Source: Pseudomonas sp. CBZ-4
Lineage (GTDB): Bacteria; Pseudomonadota; Gammaproteobacteria; Pseudomonadales; Pseudomonadaceae
NCBI RefSeq assembly: GCF_000346755.1
Contig: NZ_ANNV01000150.1
Location: 1-64,000, forward strand
DNA: 64,000 nucleotides
Direction of reading: 5' to 3'
The translations under genes were made by a program, and so were the position numbers. Numbering within the stretch: the first letter of the stretch is position 1; each line of letters begins with the position of its first letter. Shown one piece after another: positions 25,989 to 35,159 of this stretch. Under the pieces are notes generated by a model that was not told the origin of the DNA, ran no database searches, and saw only the letters and a list, made by a program, of their open reading frames with translations.

Positions 25989-27197
25989 TCAAGGCTTCTT
26001 GCGACCAAAACCAGGACGCTGACCCGAACCGGCCGGCGCGCCACGGCGCTTGCCCGACGGCTCGTCCGCGACCAGTTTCGGGCCAGGGCGCTTGTTCGCC
26101 GCTGGCTTGGCTGGACGCTTGGTGCTGGCGTTGTCGGCCGGGCGTTCGGCTTCGCCACGGTTGCTGCGACCACCGGCCGGGGCCGGACGCGGCGTGCGTG
26201 GAGCACGTTCGCCTTCCTGGCGCGATGGCGCGGTTGGACGACGCTCGCCTTCGATGTGCGGCTGGCGGGAAATACGCCCGCCCGTGGCCGGCGCATCCAG
26301 CGCCGGGCGCACGGTCCGCGCAACGCGCTCGGCACGCGCAACAGGACGCGACGATTTACGCTGCATACGCTCAAGCTTGTCTTTGCTCTTGGCGTTCATC
26401 TGCGGCATGGCCACCGGCGTCAGGCCCACTTCGGCACTGAGGATGTCGACTTCGTACTGGCTCATTTCGCGCCAGCGGCCCATCGGCAGGTCGGAGTTCA
26501 GGAACACCGGGCCGAAACGCACGCGCTTCAGGCGGCTGACCACCAGGCCCTGGGATTCCCACAGGCGACGCACTTCACGGTTGCGGCCTTCCATCACCAC
26601 GCAGTGGTACCAGTGGTTGAAGCCTTCGCCGCCTGGCGCCTGCTTGATGTCGGTGAACTTGGCCGGGCCGTCTTCCAGCACCACGCCGGCTTTCAAGCGC
26701 TCGATCATCTCGTCATCGACTTCGCCACGGACACGCACGGCGTATTCGCGGTCCATCTCGTAGGACGGGTGCATCAGGCGGTTGGCCAGTTCACCGTCGG
26801 TGGTGAACATCAGCAAGCCGGTGGTGTTGATGTCGAGGCGACCGATGTTGATCCAGCGGCCTTCTTTGGGCTTAGGCATCTTGTCGAACACGGTCGGACG
26901 GCCTTCCGGGTCGTCACGGGTGCAGATTTCGCCATCGGGCTTGTTGTACATGATCACGCGGCGCACCGATTCGGCGGCCTCTTCACGCTTGATGACCTTG
27001 CCATCGATGGTGATTGCATCGTGCAGGTCGACACGCTGGCCGAGGGTGGCCTCGACGCCGTTGACCTTGATGCGCTTCTGGGTGATCCAGGCTTCGACGT
27101 CGCGGCGCGAGCCCACGCCGATACGCGCCAGCACCTTTTGCAGTTTTTCACCTGCTGGGCCGATTTCCTGGCTGTCGTTCTGGTCTTTGTCGTTCAT
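25989..27197 (-). CDS. rluB: 23S rRNA pseudouridine(2605) synthase RluB
   Basis: The 402-residue enzyme has an N-terminal S4 RNA-binding domain (EKLQKVLARIGVGSRRDVEAWI) and the RsuA-type catalytic motif GRLDINTTGLLMFTTDG with the nucleophilic Asp. A long Arg/Lys/Pro-rich disordered tail of about 130 residues follows, typical of pseudomonad RluB. Translation starts at 27197 after a strong GGAGGTG; the open frame upstream has no coding support. It is last in the scpA-scpB-rluB block, after a REPIN-containing gap. Confidence 0.95.
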   Translation of the reverse strand: MNDKDQNDSQEIGPAGEKLQKVLARIGVGSRRDVEAWITQKRIKVNGVEATLGQRVDLHDAITIDGKVIKREEAAESVRRVIMYNKPDGEICTRDDPEGRPTVFDKMPKPKEGRWINIGRLDINTTGLLMFTTDGELANRLMHPSYEMDREYAVRVRGEVDDEMIERLKAGVVLEDGPAKFTDIKQAPGGEGFNHWYHCVVMEGRNREVRRLWESQGLVVSRLKRVRFGPVFLNSDLPMGRWREMSQYEVDILSAEVGLTPVAMPQMNAKSKDKLERMQRKSSRPVARAERVARTVRPALDAPATGGRISRQPHIEGERRPTAPSRQEGERAPRTPRPAPAGGRSNRGEAERPADNASTKRPAKPAANKRPGPKLVADEPSGKRRGAPAGSGQRPGFGRKKP

Positions 27198-27381
27198 CTT
27201 AAGCACCTCCCGGTGGGTCGATTCAGGCGTGGCCTGAAGAGTGTTGAAAGCAGGGTCTTGGCCGAAGAGGTCGGCGAAGGGTCGCGAATCATACGCGTAT
27301 GGCGCGCATTGCGCATCAGAGACTAGTTGATAAGCCTCAAGTCGTTCACTTTTCCGCCGACCGGTGCCGCCCTCCATCCTT

Positions 27382-27482
27382 GTGGGAGCTGGCTTTTGTG
27401 GGAGCTGGCTTGCCTGCGATACAGGCGCCTCGGGGTTTCAGGGAGACCTGGGTGATGCTATCGCAGGCAAGCCAGCTCCCAC
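27382..27482. repeat. REPIN with duplicated left arm
   Basis: The left arm is preceded by a 16-bp copy of its own beginning (GTGGGAGCTGGCTTTT at 27382, then the full arm from 27398). The right arm is normal. It lies in the 314-bp scpB-rluB gap. Confidence 0.88.
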
Positions 27483-27511
27483 AGGGGTTCAGCAGTGTTT
27501 GCCGGATTGGG

Positions 27512-28438
27512 TCAGTCTTCGAACTCGCGTCGTTCAGCTTCGATGGCTTCAGCCAGTGCACGGGCTTCGGCTTCTTCGTCGCTCAGGGCCGGCTGTTCGA
27601 GGGCGGCGACGGCGGCCAGGAGTTTTTCGCGGGCTTCGGCCACACCGAGAATATCTTCTTCGGGTTCAGGCTCTGGCTCGGGCTCGGGCTCAACGTTTTC
27701 AGGGGCCTCAGGCTCGACGGCACCATCACGCAGCAAGTCATCAAAGTCAGTCTTGATGCCCTGCTCCATGTCATCCAATTCCAGCAACAAGGTGTGGAAA
27801 CTGGTTTCGTCCTTCGGCTCTTCCGGCTCGGCGCTGGCATCCGCCAGCTCTTGCAGGCTGGCGGGCACCGGCGCGTCGTCGAAGTCCAGCACCGGGTCTG
27901 GTTCCATCTCGCGCAACTCGGCCAGCGGCGGCAAGTCGTCGAGGTTTTTCAGGTTGAAGTGGTCAAGAAACACCTTGGTGGTGGCAAACATCGCCGGCTT
28001 ACCGGGCACGTCACGGTAACCAACGATGCGAATCCACTCGCGCTCCAGCAGTGTCTTGACGATATGACTGTTGACCGCCACACCCCGCACGTCCTCGATC
28101 TCGCCCCGGGTGATCGGCTGGCGATAGGCGATCAGCGCCATGGTCTCCAGCATCGCCCGCGAATAACGCTGCGGGCGCTCTTCCCACAAGCGGCCGACCC
28201 ATGGGGAAAACTTCTCACGGATCTGCAGGCGATAGCCCGACGCCACTTCCCGCAGCTCAAAGGCGCGGCCGTCGCAGGATTTGCGCAGGATCTCCAGCGC
28301 CTTCTTGAACACCGGCGGCTCGGGGCGTTCGGCTTCTTCAAAGAGTTCGAACAGGCGTTCCAGGGATTGCGGCTTGCCCGAGGCCAGTAGAAACGCCTCC
28401 AGCAACGGGGCCAGTTCGCGGGGTTCAGTCAGATTCAT
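27512..28438 (-). CDS. scpB: Segregation and condensation protein ScpB
   Basis: The 308-residue protein has two winged-helix domains in residues 1-165 (including ETMALIAYRQPITRGEIEDVRGVAVNSHIVKTLLEREWI) that bind ScpA and support SMC in chromosome compaction. The acidic C-terminal extension contains a run of Glu-Pro repeats (EPEPEPEPEPEE near residue 247), usual in pseudomonads. It follows scpA by 12 bp. Confidence 0.95.
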   Translation of the reverse strand: MNLTEPRELAPLLEAFLLASGKPQSLERLFELFEEAERPEPPVFKKALEILRKSCDGRAFELREVASGYRLQIREKFSPWVGRLWEERPQRYSRAMLETMALIAYRQPITRGEIEDVRGVAVNSHIVKTLLEREWIRIVGYRDVPGKPAMFATTKVFLDHFNLKNLDDLPPLAELREMEPDPVLDFDDAPVPASLQELADASAEPEEPKDETSFHTLLLELDDMEQGIKTDFDDLLRDGAVEPEAPENVEPEPEPEPEPEEDILGVAEAREKLLAAVAALEQPALSDEEAEARALAEAIEAERREFED

Positions 28439-28450
28439 CGATTCAGCTCT

Positions 28451-29269
28451 TTATTCGGCTCGCGCCCGCACGTGGATAGCCGCAAAAGGCTCATTCTGGA
28501 CCAGCTCGACCAAGGATTCCTTGACCAGTTCAAGCACCGCCATAAAGGTCACCACTACCCCCAGGCGCCCTTCTTCTTTGGTGAACAGCTCGACAAACGG
28601 CACGAAACCACCGCCCTTGAGGCGTTCCAGCACATCGCTCATGCGCTCGCGGGTCGACAGCGCCTCGCGGCTGACCTGGTGGCTCTCAAACATATCGCCA
28701 CGGCGCAGCACCTCGGCCATGGACATCAGCAGTTCTTCCAGGCTCACATCCGGCAACAACTTGCGCGCGCGGGCCTCGGGGGCATCCAGCTTGGGCACCA
28801 CCACATCGCGGCCGACGCGGCTCAAGCCATCGATACCTTCGGCAGCCGCCTTGAAGCGCTCGTACTCTTGCAGGCGGCGGATCAGCTCGGCGCGCGGGTC
28901 GTCTTCCTCGGCTTCCACCGTCTCCGAACGCGGCAGCAGCATGCGCGACTTGATCTCGGCGAGCATGGCGGCCATCACCAGGTACTCGGCGGCCAGTTCC
29001 AGGCGCACCGACTGCATCAATTCCACATAGCCCATGTACTGGCGGGTGATTTCCGCCACCGGGATGTCGAGGATGTTGATGTTCTGCTTGCGGATCAGGT
29101 ACAGCAGCAAGTCCAGCGGGCCTTCGAAGGCTTCGAGGAAGACTTCCAGCGCATCCGGCGGAATGTACAGGTCCAGCGGCATTTCCAGCACGGCCTGGCC
29201 ATACACCATGGCAAACGGCAGTTCCTGCTGGGCGCCGGCCTGGCTATCGACGGTTTCCACGGCGGACAT
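28451..29269 (-). CDS. scpA: Segregation and condensation protein ScpA (kleisin)
   Basis: The 272-residue kleisin carries the N-terminal SMC-binding FLEAFEGPLDLLLYLIRKQNINILDIPV (residues 44-71) and a C-terminal winged-helix region. It bridges SMC heads with ScpB. Its ATG abuts the yciO stop codon with no gap, which indicates co-translation in the rnm-yciO-scpA-scpB operon. Confidence 0.95.
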   Translation of the reverse strand: MSAVETVDSQAGAQQELPFAMVYGQAVLEMPLDLYIPPDALEVFLEAFEGPLDLLLYLIRKQNINILDIPVAEITRQYMGYVELMQSVRLELAAEYLVMAAMLAEIKSRMLLPRSETVEAEEDDPRAELIRRLQEYERFKAAAEGIDGLSRVGRDVVVPKLDAPEARARKLLPDVSLEELLMSMAEVLRRGDMFESHQVSREALSTRERMSDVLERLKGGGFVPFVELFTKEEGRLGVVVTFMAVLELVKESLVELVQNEPFAAIHVRARAE

Positions 29270-29899
29270 TCAGGCCTCGACCATGAACGGCGCCGGATCG
29301 CCGCAACCGACGCGGATCACTTCCGGCTCGCCATCGGCCAGGTTGATCACGGTGGAGGCCTTGTTGCCGCCGAAACCACCGTCGATGATCAGGTCGACCT
29401 GTTTTTCCAGGAGCTGGCGCATTTCGTACGGATCTTCCAGCGGCTCGCTGTCACCGGGCATGATCAGCGACACGCTCATCAGCGGTTCGCCCAGCTCCGC
29501 CAGCAACGCCAGGGCGATGGGATGCTCGGGCACCCGCAGGCCGATGGTGCGTTTCTTCGGGTGCAGCAACAGGCGCGGCACTTCGCGGGTGGCGTTGAGA
29601 ATAAAGGTGTAGGGCCCCGGCGTGTGCGCCTTGAGCAGGCGGAAGGTGCCGGTGTCGACCTTGGCGAACAGGCCCAACTGGGACAGGTCGCTGCAGATCA
29701 GCGCGAAGTTGTGCTTGTCGTCCAATTGACGCAGGCGTCGTACACGCTCGACCGCGCCCTTGTCGCCGATCTGGCAACCGATGGCGTAGGACGAATCCGT
29801 TGGATAGATCACCACGCCACCGGCGCGAATGATCTCCACGGCCTGTTTGATCAGGCGCGCCTGGGGGTTCTCCGGGTGAATCTGGAAGAATTGACTCAC
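29270..29899 (-). CDS. yciO: YciO-type Sua5/YrdC-family protein
   Basis: The 209-residue protein has the YrdC fold with PTDSSYAIGCQIGDK (residues 32-46) and KAHTPGPYTFILNATREVPR. The N-terminus VSQFFQIHPENPQARLIKQAVEI matches E. coli YciO, which fixes a GTG start at 29899 after AGGTAG. Longer frames upstream run into rnm antisense. The family makes or uses threonylcarbamoyl-AMP, but YciO itself does not replace the essential TsaC and its role is unsettled. Confidence 0.9.
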   Translation of the reverse strand: MSQFFQIHPENPQARLIKQAVEIIRAGGVVIYPTDSSYAIGCQIGDKGAVERVRRLRQLDDKHNFALICSDLSQLGLFAKVDTGTFRLLKAHTPGPYTFILNATREVPRLLLHPKKRTIGLRVPEHPIALALLAELGEPLMSVSLIMPGDSEPLEDPYEMRQLLEKQVDLIIDGGFGGNKASTVINLADGEPEVIRVGCGDPAPFMVEA

Positions 29900-29912
29900 G
29901 TGTTCTACCTGT

Positions 29913-30776
29913 TCAGACGGTGGCAGTAATGGGGTCATGCTTGAATCGCCCCGACAAGAGCGGCAGGTCTTCAGGTACCTGGCGATACTCGCCGATTTCG
30001 GACCACCCACCTGGGCCATGAAAATCACTGCCGGCGCTGACCAGCAGACCAAATTCGCGGGCAAGAATAGCCAGGCTGCCGACCTGTTCAGCGGGTTGAT
30101 GCCCATTGACCACTTCGATCGCGTGGCCGCCCGCTCCAATATAGTCGCTGATCAGCTTGCGACGCTTGCTGCGGGTGAAATCGTAATGCCACGGGTGCGC
30201 CAGGCTGACCCAGGCCCCGGCGGCGCGCAAGGTGGCGACGGTGTCTTCGAGGGTCGGCCAGTGTTGCTTGACGTCACCCAGCTTGCCGGCGCCCAGCCAT
30301 TTGCGGAAGGCCTCGGCGCGGTCCTTGACGAACCCCTCGCGCACCATCCAGTCGGCGAAGTGCGGGCGGGCCGGGGCGTTGCCGCTGTCACCGAGTTCCT
30401 GCTGGATCGCCCGGGCGCCGTCGAGGGCGTTGGGCATGCCCTTGAGGCTGAGTTTGCGGCTGATTTCTTCGGAGCGCAGCCAGCGGCCATCGTGCAAAGC
30501 GGCGATGGCGGCCACCAGCGGCGCGGCCGTCTGGTCGAAACCGTAGCCGAGCACATGAATGGTGGCGCCGCCCCAGGTGCAGGACAATTCCACGCCGTTG
30601 ACCAGTTGCATGCCCAGGGCCTGCGCGGCTTCGCGAGCTTCGTCGAGGCCTTCGAGGGTGTCGTGGTCGGTCAACGACAGGACTCGCACGCCTTTTTCAA
30701 ACGCACGCGCAACCAGTACCGCGGGCGCCAGGGCGCCGTCGGAGGCCGTGCTGTGGCAGTGCAAATCAACATTCAC
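29913..30776 (-). CDS. rnm: PHP-domain 5'-3' exoribonuclease (RNase AM)
   Basis: The 287-residue metalloenzyme begins VDLHCHSTASDG, followed by SLTDHDTLEGLDEA and GVELSCTW; these supply the PHP metal ligands. E. coli RNase AM (YciV) trims the 5' ends of rRNAs and degrades short nucleotides. A GTG start at 30776 matches family N-termini; a TTG six codons earlier is possible. The order rnm-yciO-scpA-scpB, divergent from yciB-yciI, is common in gammaproteobacteria. Confidence 0.9.
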   Translation of the reverse strand: MNVDLHCHSTASDGALAPAVLVARAFEKGVRVLSLTDHDTLEGLDEAREAAQALGMQLVNGVELSCTWGGATIHVLGYGFDQTAAPLVAAIAALHDGRWLRSEEISRKLSLKGMPNALDGARAIQQELGDSGNAPARPHFADWMVREGFVKDRAEAFRKWLGAGKLGDVKQHWPTLEDTVATLRAAGAWVSLAHPWHYDFTRSKRRKLISDYIGAGGHAIEVVNGHQPAEQVGSLAILAREFGLLVSAGSDFHGPGGWSEIGEYRQVPEDLPLLSGRFKHDPITATV

Positions 30777-30863
30777 GGGGATGTGTAACCTCAAGTCAGC
30801 TGGCGCTTTCGCTACCTAGGATGTTTGTTATTATGCCGCCACATCCAGCTTCTGGCTCTTACT

Positions 30864-31460
30864 GTGAAACAATTCATCGACTTCATCCCGCTGTTGCTGT
30901 TTTTCATCGTTACCAAAATCGACCCCCGGGTCATCGATATCGCCGGCCACCCGGTGTCCTTCGGAGGCATCTACAGCGCCACCGCCGTCCTGATCATCAG
31001 TTCCATCGCCGTCTACGGCGCCATCTTCATCTCCCAGCGCAAGCTGGAAAAAAGCCAATGGCTGACCCTGGTCGCCTGCCTGGTCTTCGGCGGCCTGACC
31101 CTGGCCTTCCACAGCGAAACCTTCCTCAAATGGAAAGCGCCGGTGGTCAACTGGCTGTTCGCCCTGGTCTTTATCGGCAGCCACTTCATCGGTGACCGCC
31201 TGCTGATCAAGCGGATCATGGGCCATGCGCTGACCCTGCCGGAGCCGGTGTGGACACGCTTGAACGTCGCCTGGATCGTGTTTTTCCTGTTCTGCGGCGC
31301 CGCCAACCTGTTCGTGGCCTTTACGTTCCAGGACTACTGGGTCGACTTCAAAGTGTTCGGCAGCCTGGGCATGACCGTATTGTTCCTGGTCGGCCAGGGC
31401 ATCTACCTGTCGCGCCACCTGCATGACACCGCTCCTACCACGCCAAAAACCGAGGACTGA
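30864..31460 (+). CDS. yciB: Inner-membrane septation protein YciB
   Basis: The 198-residue protein has about five membrane segments and begins with a GTG at VKQFIDFIPLLLFFIVTKIDPR, the conserved family start. YciB interacts with cell-elongation and division proteins and affects envelope integrity. It is followed 1 bp later by yciI. Confidence 0.93.
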   Translation: MKQFIDFIPLLLFFIVTKIDPRVIDIAGHPVSFGGIYSATAVLIISSIAVYGAIFISQRKLEKSQWLTLVACLVFGGLTLAFHSETFLKWKAPVVNWLFALVFIGSHFIGDRLLIKRIMGHALTLPEPVWTRLNVAWIVFFLFCGAANLFVAFTFQDYWVDFKVFGSLGMTVLFLVGQGIYLSRHLHDTAPTTPKTED

Positions 31461-31461
31461 C

Positions 31462-31761
31462 ATGCTCTACGCCATCATTGCCACCGACGTCGCCAACTCG
31501 CTGGAAAAACGCCTGAGCGTGCGCCCCGCCCATGTCGAGCGCCTCAAGCAGCTGCAAGCCGAAGGCCGCCTCGTCCTGGCCGGCCCGCACCCGGCCGTAG
31601 ACAGCAATGACCCGGCCGACGCCGGTTTCACCGGTAGCCTGATCGTCGCCGAGTTTGCGTCCCTGGCTGACGCCCAGGCCTGGGCCAAGGCCGATCCGTA
31701 TATCGCCGCCGGCGTTTATGCCGACGTGGTGATCAAGCCGTTCAAGCAAGTCCTGCCTTGA
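31462..31761 (+). CDS. yciI: YciI-family protein
   Basis: The 99-residue protein begins MLYAIIATDVANSLEKRLSVRPAH and holds the family His-Asp pair (RPAHVERL, GPHPAVDSND). YciI folds like ferredoxin-like dimers with a putative active site, but its reaction is unknown. Its ATG lies immediately after the yciB stop, with GAGGA inside the yciB end. Confidence 0.93.
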   Translation: MLYAIIATDVANSLEKRLSVRPAHVERLKQLQAEGRLVLAGPHPAVDSNDPADAGFTGSLIVAEFASLADAQAWAKADPYIAAGVYADVVIKPFKQVLP

Positions 31762-31770
31762 CCCGAGCTT

Positions 31771-31795
31771 GTGCCGAACCGATTGCGTTCGGCAC
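31771..31795 (+). terminator. Hairpin after yciI
   Basis: GTGCCGAAC-CGATTGC-GTTCGGCAC, a 9-bp perfect stem 9 bp past the yciI stop. It lacks a clear T-run, so termination may be partial. Confidence 0.55.
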
Positions 31796-31868
31796 ACAGC
31801 TTATTGCTCATTATTCTCGGTAACCTGCCGACAACGTCCTGAATATTCGTGTGGAATCAGGAGTTCCG

Positions 31869-32276
31869 ATGCGCTTACGTCAGTTGTGTCTGTTGGCAGT
31901 GGTAATGATCGGGGCTACGGCCCACGCTGAAGAAACCCCGAATACCGGCAATTCGACGCCGCTGTCGTTGAGTGCCGGCAGCCAGATCAGCGAGTTGCAG
32001 CAACGCTTGAAAGACAGCGAGCGGCAACGTGAAGAACTGAGCAAGCAACTGCAGAATGCGGATGCCACCCGCGAAAGCGCGCAACTAAGTCGCCTTCGCC
32101 AAGAGAACCAACGCCTGTCCCAGCAACTCAAAGAGACACAGGGCGGTGCCTTGACCCGTTGGCTGACCGAGCAACAACAGTGGTTTGTCACCGGTGGGGC
32201 CGTCGCACTGATCGCCTTGCTGTGCGGGATCTTCGCCAGCGGTGGGCACCGTCGCCGTCGACAATGGCTAAATTGA
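31869..32276 (+). CDS. YgiM-like periplasmic coiled-coil protein with C-terminal anchor
   Basis: The 135-residue protein has a signal peptide (cleavage after ...TAHA), a coiled coil (residues 40-95, LQQRLKDSERQREELSKQLQ), a C-terminal membrane helix (WFVTGGAVALIALLCGIF), and a basic cytoplasmic end. This is the SH3-and-anchor (YgiM) layout without the SH3 domain. The ATG at 31869 follows CAGGAG. Function is unknown. Confidence 0.78.
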   Translation: MRLRQLCLLAVVMIGATAHAEETPNTGNSTPLSLSAGSQISELQQRLKDSERQREELSKQLQNADATRESAQLSRLRQENQRLSQQLKETQGGALTRWLTEQQQWFVTGGAVALIALLCGIFASGGHRRRRQWLN

Positions 32277-32283
32277 GTGAGTC

Positions 32284-32961
32284 ATGAGCGAGCTGTTACT
32301 GATAGATGATGACCAGGAGCTCTGTGAGCTGCTGACCAGTTGGTTGAGCCAGGAAGGCTTCCAGGTGCGCGCCTGCCATGACGGCTTGAGTGCGCGTAAA
32401 GCCTTGGCCGACACGGCGCCTGCCGCCGTGGTGCTGGATGTGATGCTGCCCGATGGCAGCGGCCTGGAGCTGCTCAAGCAATTGCGCAGCGACCACCCGG
32501 ACTTGCCCGTGCTCATGCTGTCGGCCCGGGGCGAACCGCTGGACCGCATCCTCGGCCTGGAACTCGGCGCCGACGACTACCTGGCCAAGCCTTGTGACCC
32601 TCGCGAACTGACCGCGCGCCTGCGCGCGGTACTGCGCCGCAGCCACCCCGCGGCTGTCTCGACGCAGATGGAACTGGGCGACCTGTGCTTCAGCCCGGTG
32701 CGCGGCGTGGTCAGCATCGACGAGCAGGAATTCACCCTCACCGTCTCCGAAAGCCGCCTGCTGGAAGCCTTGCTGCGCCAGCCCGGCGAGCCACTGGACA
32801 AACAGGAACTGGCGCAGATCGCCCTGGGTCGCAAGCTGACGCTTTACGATCGCAGCCTGGACATGCACGTCAGCAACCTGCGCAAAAAGATCGGCCCGCA
32901 CCCGGATGGCCGGCCACGGATCGTGGCGTTGCGTAGCCGTGGTTACTACTACAGCCTCTAG
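32284..32961 (+). CDS. cpxR: OmpR-family response regulator (CpxR-like)
   Basis: The 225-residue protein has a receiver domain (acidic pair DDD at 8-10, phosphoacceptor Asp52 in VVLDVMLPDG, and Lys in YLAKPCDPREL) and a C-terminal winged helix ending RIVALRSRGYYYSL. With the Spy/CpxP-like protein and sensor kinase that follow, it matches P. aeruginosa PA3204-PA3206, a Cpx-type envelope-stress system. It starts 7 bp after the coiled-coil protein gene. Confidence 0.85.
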   Translation: MSELLLIDDDQELCELLTSWLSQEGFQVRACHDGLSARKALADTAPAAVVLDVMLPDGSGLELLKQLRSDHPDLPVLMLSARGEPLDRILGLELGADDYLAKPCDPRELTARLRAVLRRSHPAAVSTQMELGDLCFSPVRGVVSIDEQEFTLTVSESRLLEALLRQPGEPLDKQELAQIALGRKLTLYDRSLDMHVSNLRKKIGPHPDGRPRIVALRSRGYYYSL

Positions 32962-32996
32962 GCACTGCACAGCTCTCCTGGGAATACTGGTTTCCT

Positions 32997-33096
32997 GTGG
33001 GAGCTGGCTTGTCGGATCGCCGCACCGCTGCGATAGCATCACCTGGATTTAACTGACAGACCGAGTTGCCTGTATCGCAGGCAAGCCAGCTCCCAC
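32997..33096. repeat. REPIN with disrupted left arm
   Basis: The left arm reads GTGGGAGCTGGCTTGTCGG and resumes at CTGCGATAGC after an insertion of about 14 bp; the right arm is intact. It separates the regulator gene from the cpxP-like gene. Confidence 0.85.
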
Positions 33097-33242
33097 ACTC
33101 GACCTCATCCGCCTCAACAGTTTTGTCAGCTCCCGCCAACCCCCTCTTTACCCAAGCTTTACGCTCCCCTGACTGCCGCTGACCTTCATCTCCGTAATCT
33201 ACTCACATCCGGACTCACCGGAATAGAGACAGGAGAATCACC

Positions 33243-33707
33243 ATGCGCAAGACCCTTATCGCTTTGATGTTCGCCGCTGCCCTGCCCACCGTTGCCATGG
33301 CCGCAATGCCCGACGGCCGCGGCCCGATGGGCGGCCCGGAAGGCCACATGATGGGCGGCCCGGGCCACGGCGGTGAACACGGTCCGCGTGGCAAAGGCGG
33401 CCCCTTCAGCCAGCTGGACTTGAGCAAAGAGCAGCGCGAGCAAATCGGCAAGCTGATGGGCGACCAATGGCACGCTCGCAAAGACCTGACCAAAAAGTAC
33501 CTGGACAAGCTCCCGGCCGCTGAGCAGAAAGCCATGCAGGACGAGATCGCCGCCGGCAAGCAGAAAACCCAGGCGGATATCCGCGCCGTGCTGAAACCCG
33601 ATCAACAGAAGAAATTCGACGAGATCGTCAAGAAACAAGCCGAGCGCCGTGCCGAGTGGAAGGAATTCCAGGCCTGGAAAGCGCAACAGCCGCAAAAAGC
33701 GCAATAA
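33243..33707 (+). CDS. Spy/CpxP-family periplasmic protein
   Basis: The 154-residue precursor has a signal peptide (...LPTVAMA-AMP), a Met/His/Gly-rich segment (residues 25-55, including HMMGGPGHGGEHGP) that could bind metal, and two LTXXQ-like motifs in helical regions (LDLSKEQREQ and LKPDQQKKF). Spy/CpxP proteins are periplasmic chaperones that also damp the Cpx kinase. GGAGAATCACC precedes the ATG. It lies between the regulator and kinase genes. Confidence 0.87.
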   Translation: MRKTLIALMFAAALPTVAMAAMPDGRGPMGGPEGHMMGGPGHGGEHGPRGKGGPFSQLDLSKEQREQIGKLMGDQWHARKDLTKKYLDKLPAAEQKAMQDEIAAGKQKTQADIRAVLKPDQQKKFDEIVKKQAERRAEWKEFQAWKAQQPQKAQ

Positions 33708-33729
33708 TGCCCACGCGTTGACGCTTCCA

Positions 33730-33757
33730 GCCCAGTGGCCACCGCCACTGGGCTTTT
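33730..33757 (+). terminator. Terminator after the cpxP-like gene
   Basis: GCCCAGTGGC/GCCACTGGGC stem with a 4-base loop, followed by TTTT. It may reduce readthrough into the kinase gene, which starts only 19 bp later. Confidence 0.8.
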
Positions 33758-33775
33758 CCTGTTTGAGGGTTTCCT

Positions 33776-35122
33776 GTGCGCTCATTGTTCTGGCGGATCC
33801 TGGCCAGTTTCTGGCTGGCCATCGCTCTGGTTGCCGGGTTGTCGATCCTGCTCGGGCACATGCTCAACCAGGACGGCTGGATTCTCAGCCGCCACCCCGG
33901 CCTCGCCAACCTGCCCGAAGAATGGGCGCAACTCTACGAATCCCAGGGCGAAGACGCCGCCCAGGAGTTGCTGCAACAGCGCAAGCGCCAGTACCACATC
34001 GACGTGCAGGTGCTCAACGAAAGCGGCGAACCGGTGGTGCGTGGCACGTTCCCGCGGCGCTCGGCCGCATTCGAAGCCCGGCAAAATGACAGCAAAGACG
34101 GCCATCTGCCGTGGCGCCGCCTGACCGCCGAGTACACCAGCGAAAAAACCGGCGACACCTACCTGCTGATCTACCGCATCCCCCACCCGGAACTGGACGC
34201 CTGGCACCGCAGCAGCCTGTTGTGGCCATTGAGCGCGCTGGCGATTGCCCTGGTGGTGCTGACGTTGTTCAGCTTGCTGGTGACGCTGTCCATCACCCGC
34301 CCCTTGAGCCGTTTGCGCGGCGCGGTGCATGACCTCGGCCAGGCCACCTACCAGCAAAACAGCCTGGCACGCCTGGCCAACCGCCGCGATGAGTTCGGCG
34401 TGCTCGCCACCGACTTCAACCGCATGGGCGCGCGCCTGCAAAGCCTGATCGGCAGCCAGCGCCAATTGCTGCGCGACGTCTCCCACGAACTGCGCTCGCC
34501 CCTGGCCCGCCTGCGCATCGCCCTGGCCCTGGCCGAACGCGCCAGCCCCGAAGAACGGGAAAAACTCTGGCCGCGCCTGACCCGCGAATGCGACCGCCTC
34601 GAAGCCTTGATCAGTGAAATCCTCGTCCTGGCCCGCGTCGATGCCGACAACGCCAGCGCCGAGGACGTCGATCTCGACCCGTTGCTCAAGGCCCTGCAAA
34701 AAGACGCCCTGCTCAGCGCCCCCGAGCAAAAGGTGCAACTGAGCGGCGACAGCGACCTGCACCTCAAGGGCTGGCCGACCATGATCGAACGCGCCGTGGA
34801 CAACCTGCTGCGCAATGCCCAGCGCTTCAACCCAGCGCAACAGCCCATCGAATTGCATGCCCAGCGCCAGGGCGAGCGCATCCTGATCAGCGTGCGCGAC
34901 CACGGCCCCGGCGTCGACGCCGAGCACCTGAGCCAACTGGGCGAACCGTTTTACCGCGCCCCCGGCCAGACCGCCCAAGGCCACGGCCTGGGCCTGGCGA
35001 TCGCGCGCCGCGCGGCCGAGCGTCACGGTGGCAGCCTGATCCTGGCCAATCACCCGGGCGGCGGGTTTATCGCCAGCATCGAGCTACCGCTGGAGCCTGG
35101 GGTTGTCACACCCACAGGATGA
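33776..35122 (+). CDS. cpxA: Sensor histidine kinase (CpxA-like)
   Basis: The 448-residue kinase starts with GTG, has membrane helices at residues 8-30 and 142-170, a periplasmic sensor between them, and a HAMP segment. The phosphorylated His237 is in RDVSHELRSPLARLR; the ATPase N-box is DNLLRNAQRF and the G-boxes are DHGPGVD and GHGLGLAI. It should sense envelope stress and phosphorylate the CpxR-like regulator. The order (regulator, CpxP-like, kinase) differs from that of enterobacteria. Confidence 0.87.
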   Translation: MRSLFWRILASFWLAIALVAGLSILLGHMLNQDGWILSRHPGLANLPEEWAQLYESQGEDAAQELLQQRKRQYHIDVQVLNESGEPVVRGTFPRRSAAFEARQNDSKDGHLPWRRLTAEYTSEKTGDTYLLIYRIPHPELDAWHRSSLLWPLSALAIALVVLTLFSLLVTLSITRPLSRLRGAVHDLGQATYQQNSLARLANRRDEFGVLATDFNRMGARLQSLIGSQRQLLRDVSHELRSPLARLRIALALAERASPEEREKLWPRLTRECDRLEALISEILVLARVDADNASAEDVDLDPLLKALQKDALLSAPEQKVQLSGDSDLHLKGWPTMIERAVDNLLRNAQRFNPAQQPIELHAQRQGERILISVRDHGPGVDAEHLSQLGEPFYRAPGQTAQGHGLGLAIARRAAERHGGSLILANHPGGGFIASIELPLEPGVVTPTG

Positions 35123-35159
35123 TCCTCTATAGTGGCCCTTCTCTTACGGAGGGCCTTTG

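Noticed and set aside
29900..30139. 80-residue N-terminal extension of YciO
   Set aside because: It overlaps rnm in antisense register, and homology to E. coli YciO begins exactly at the GTG at 29899.
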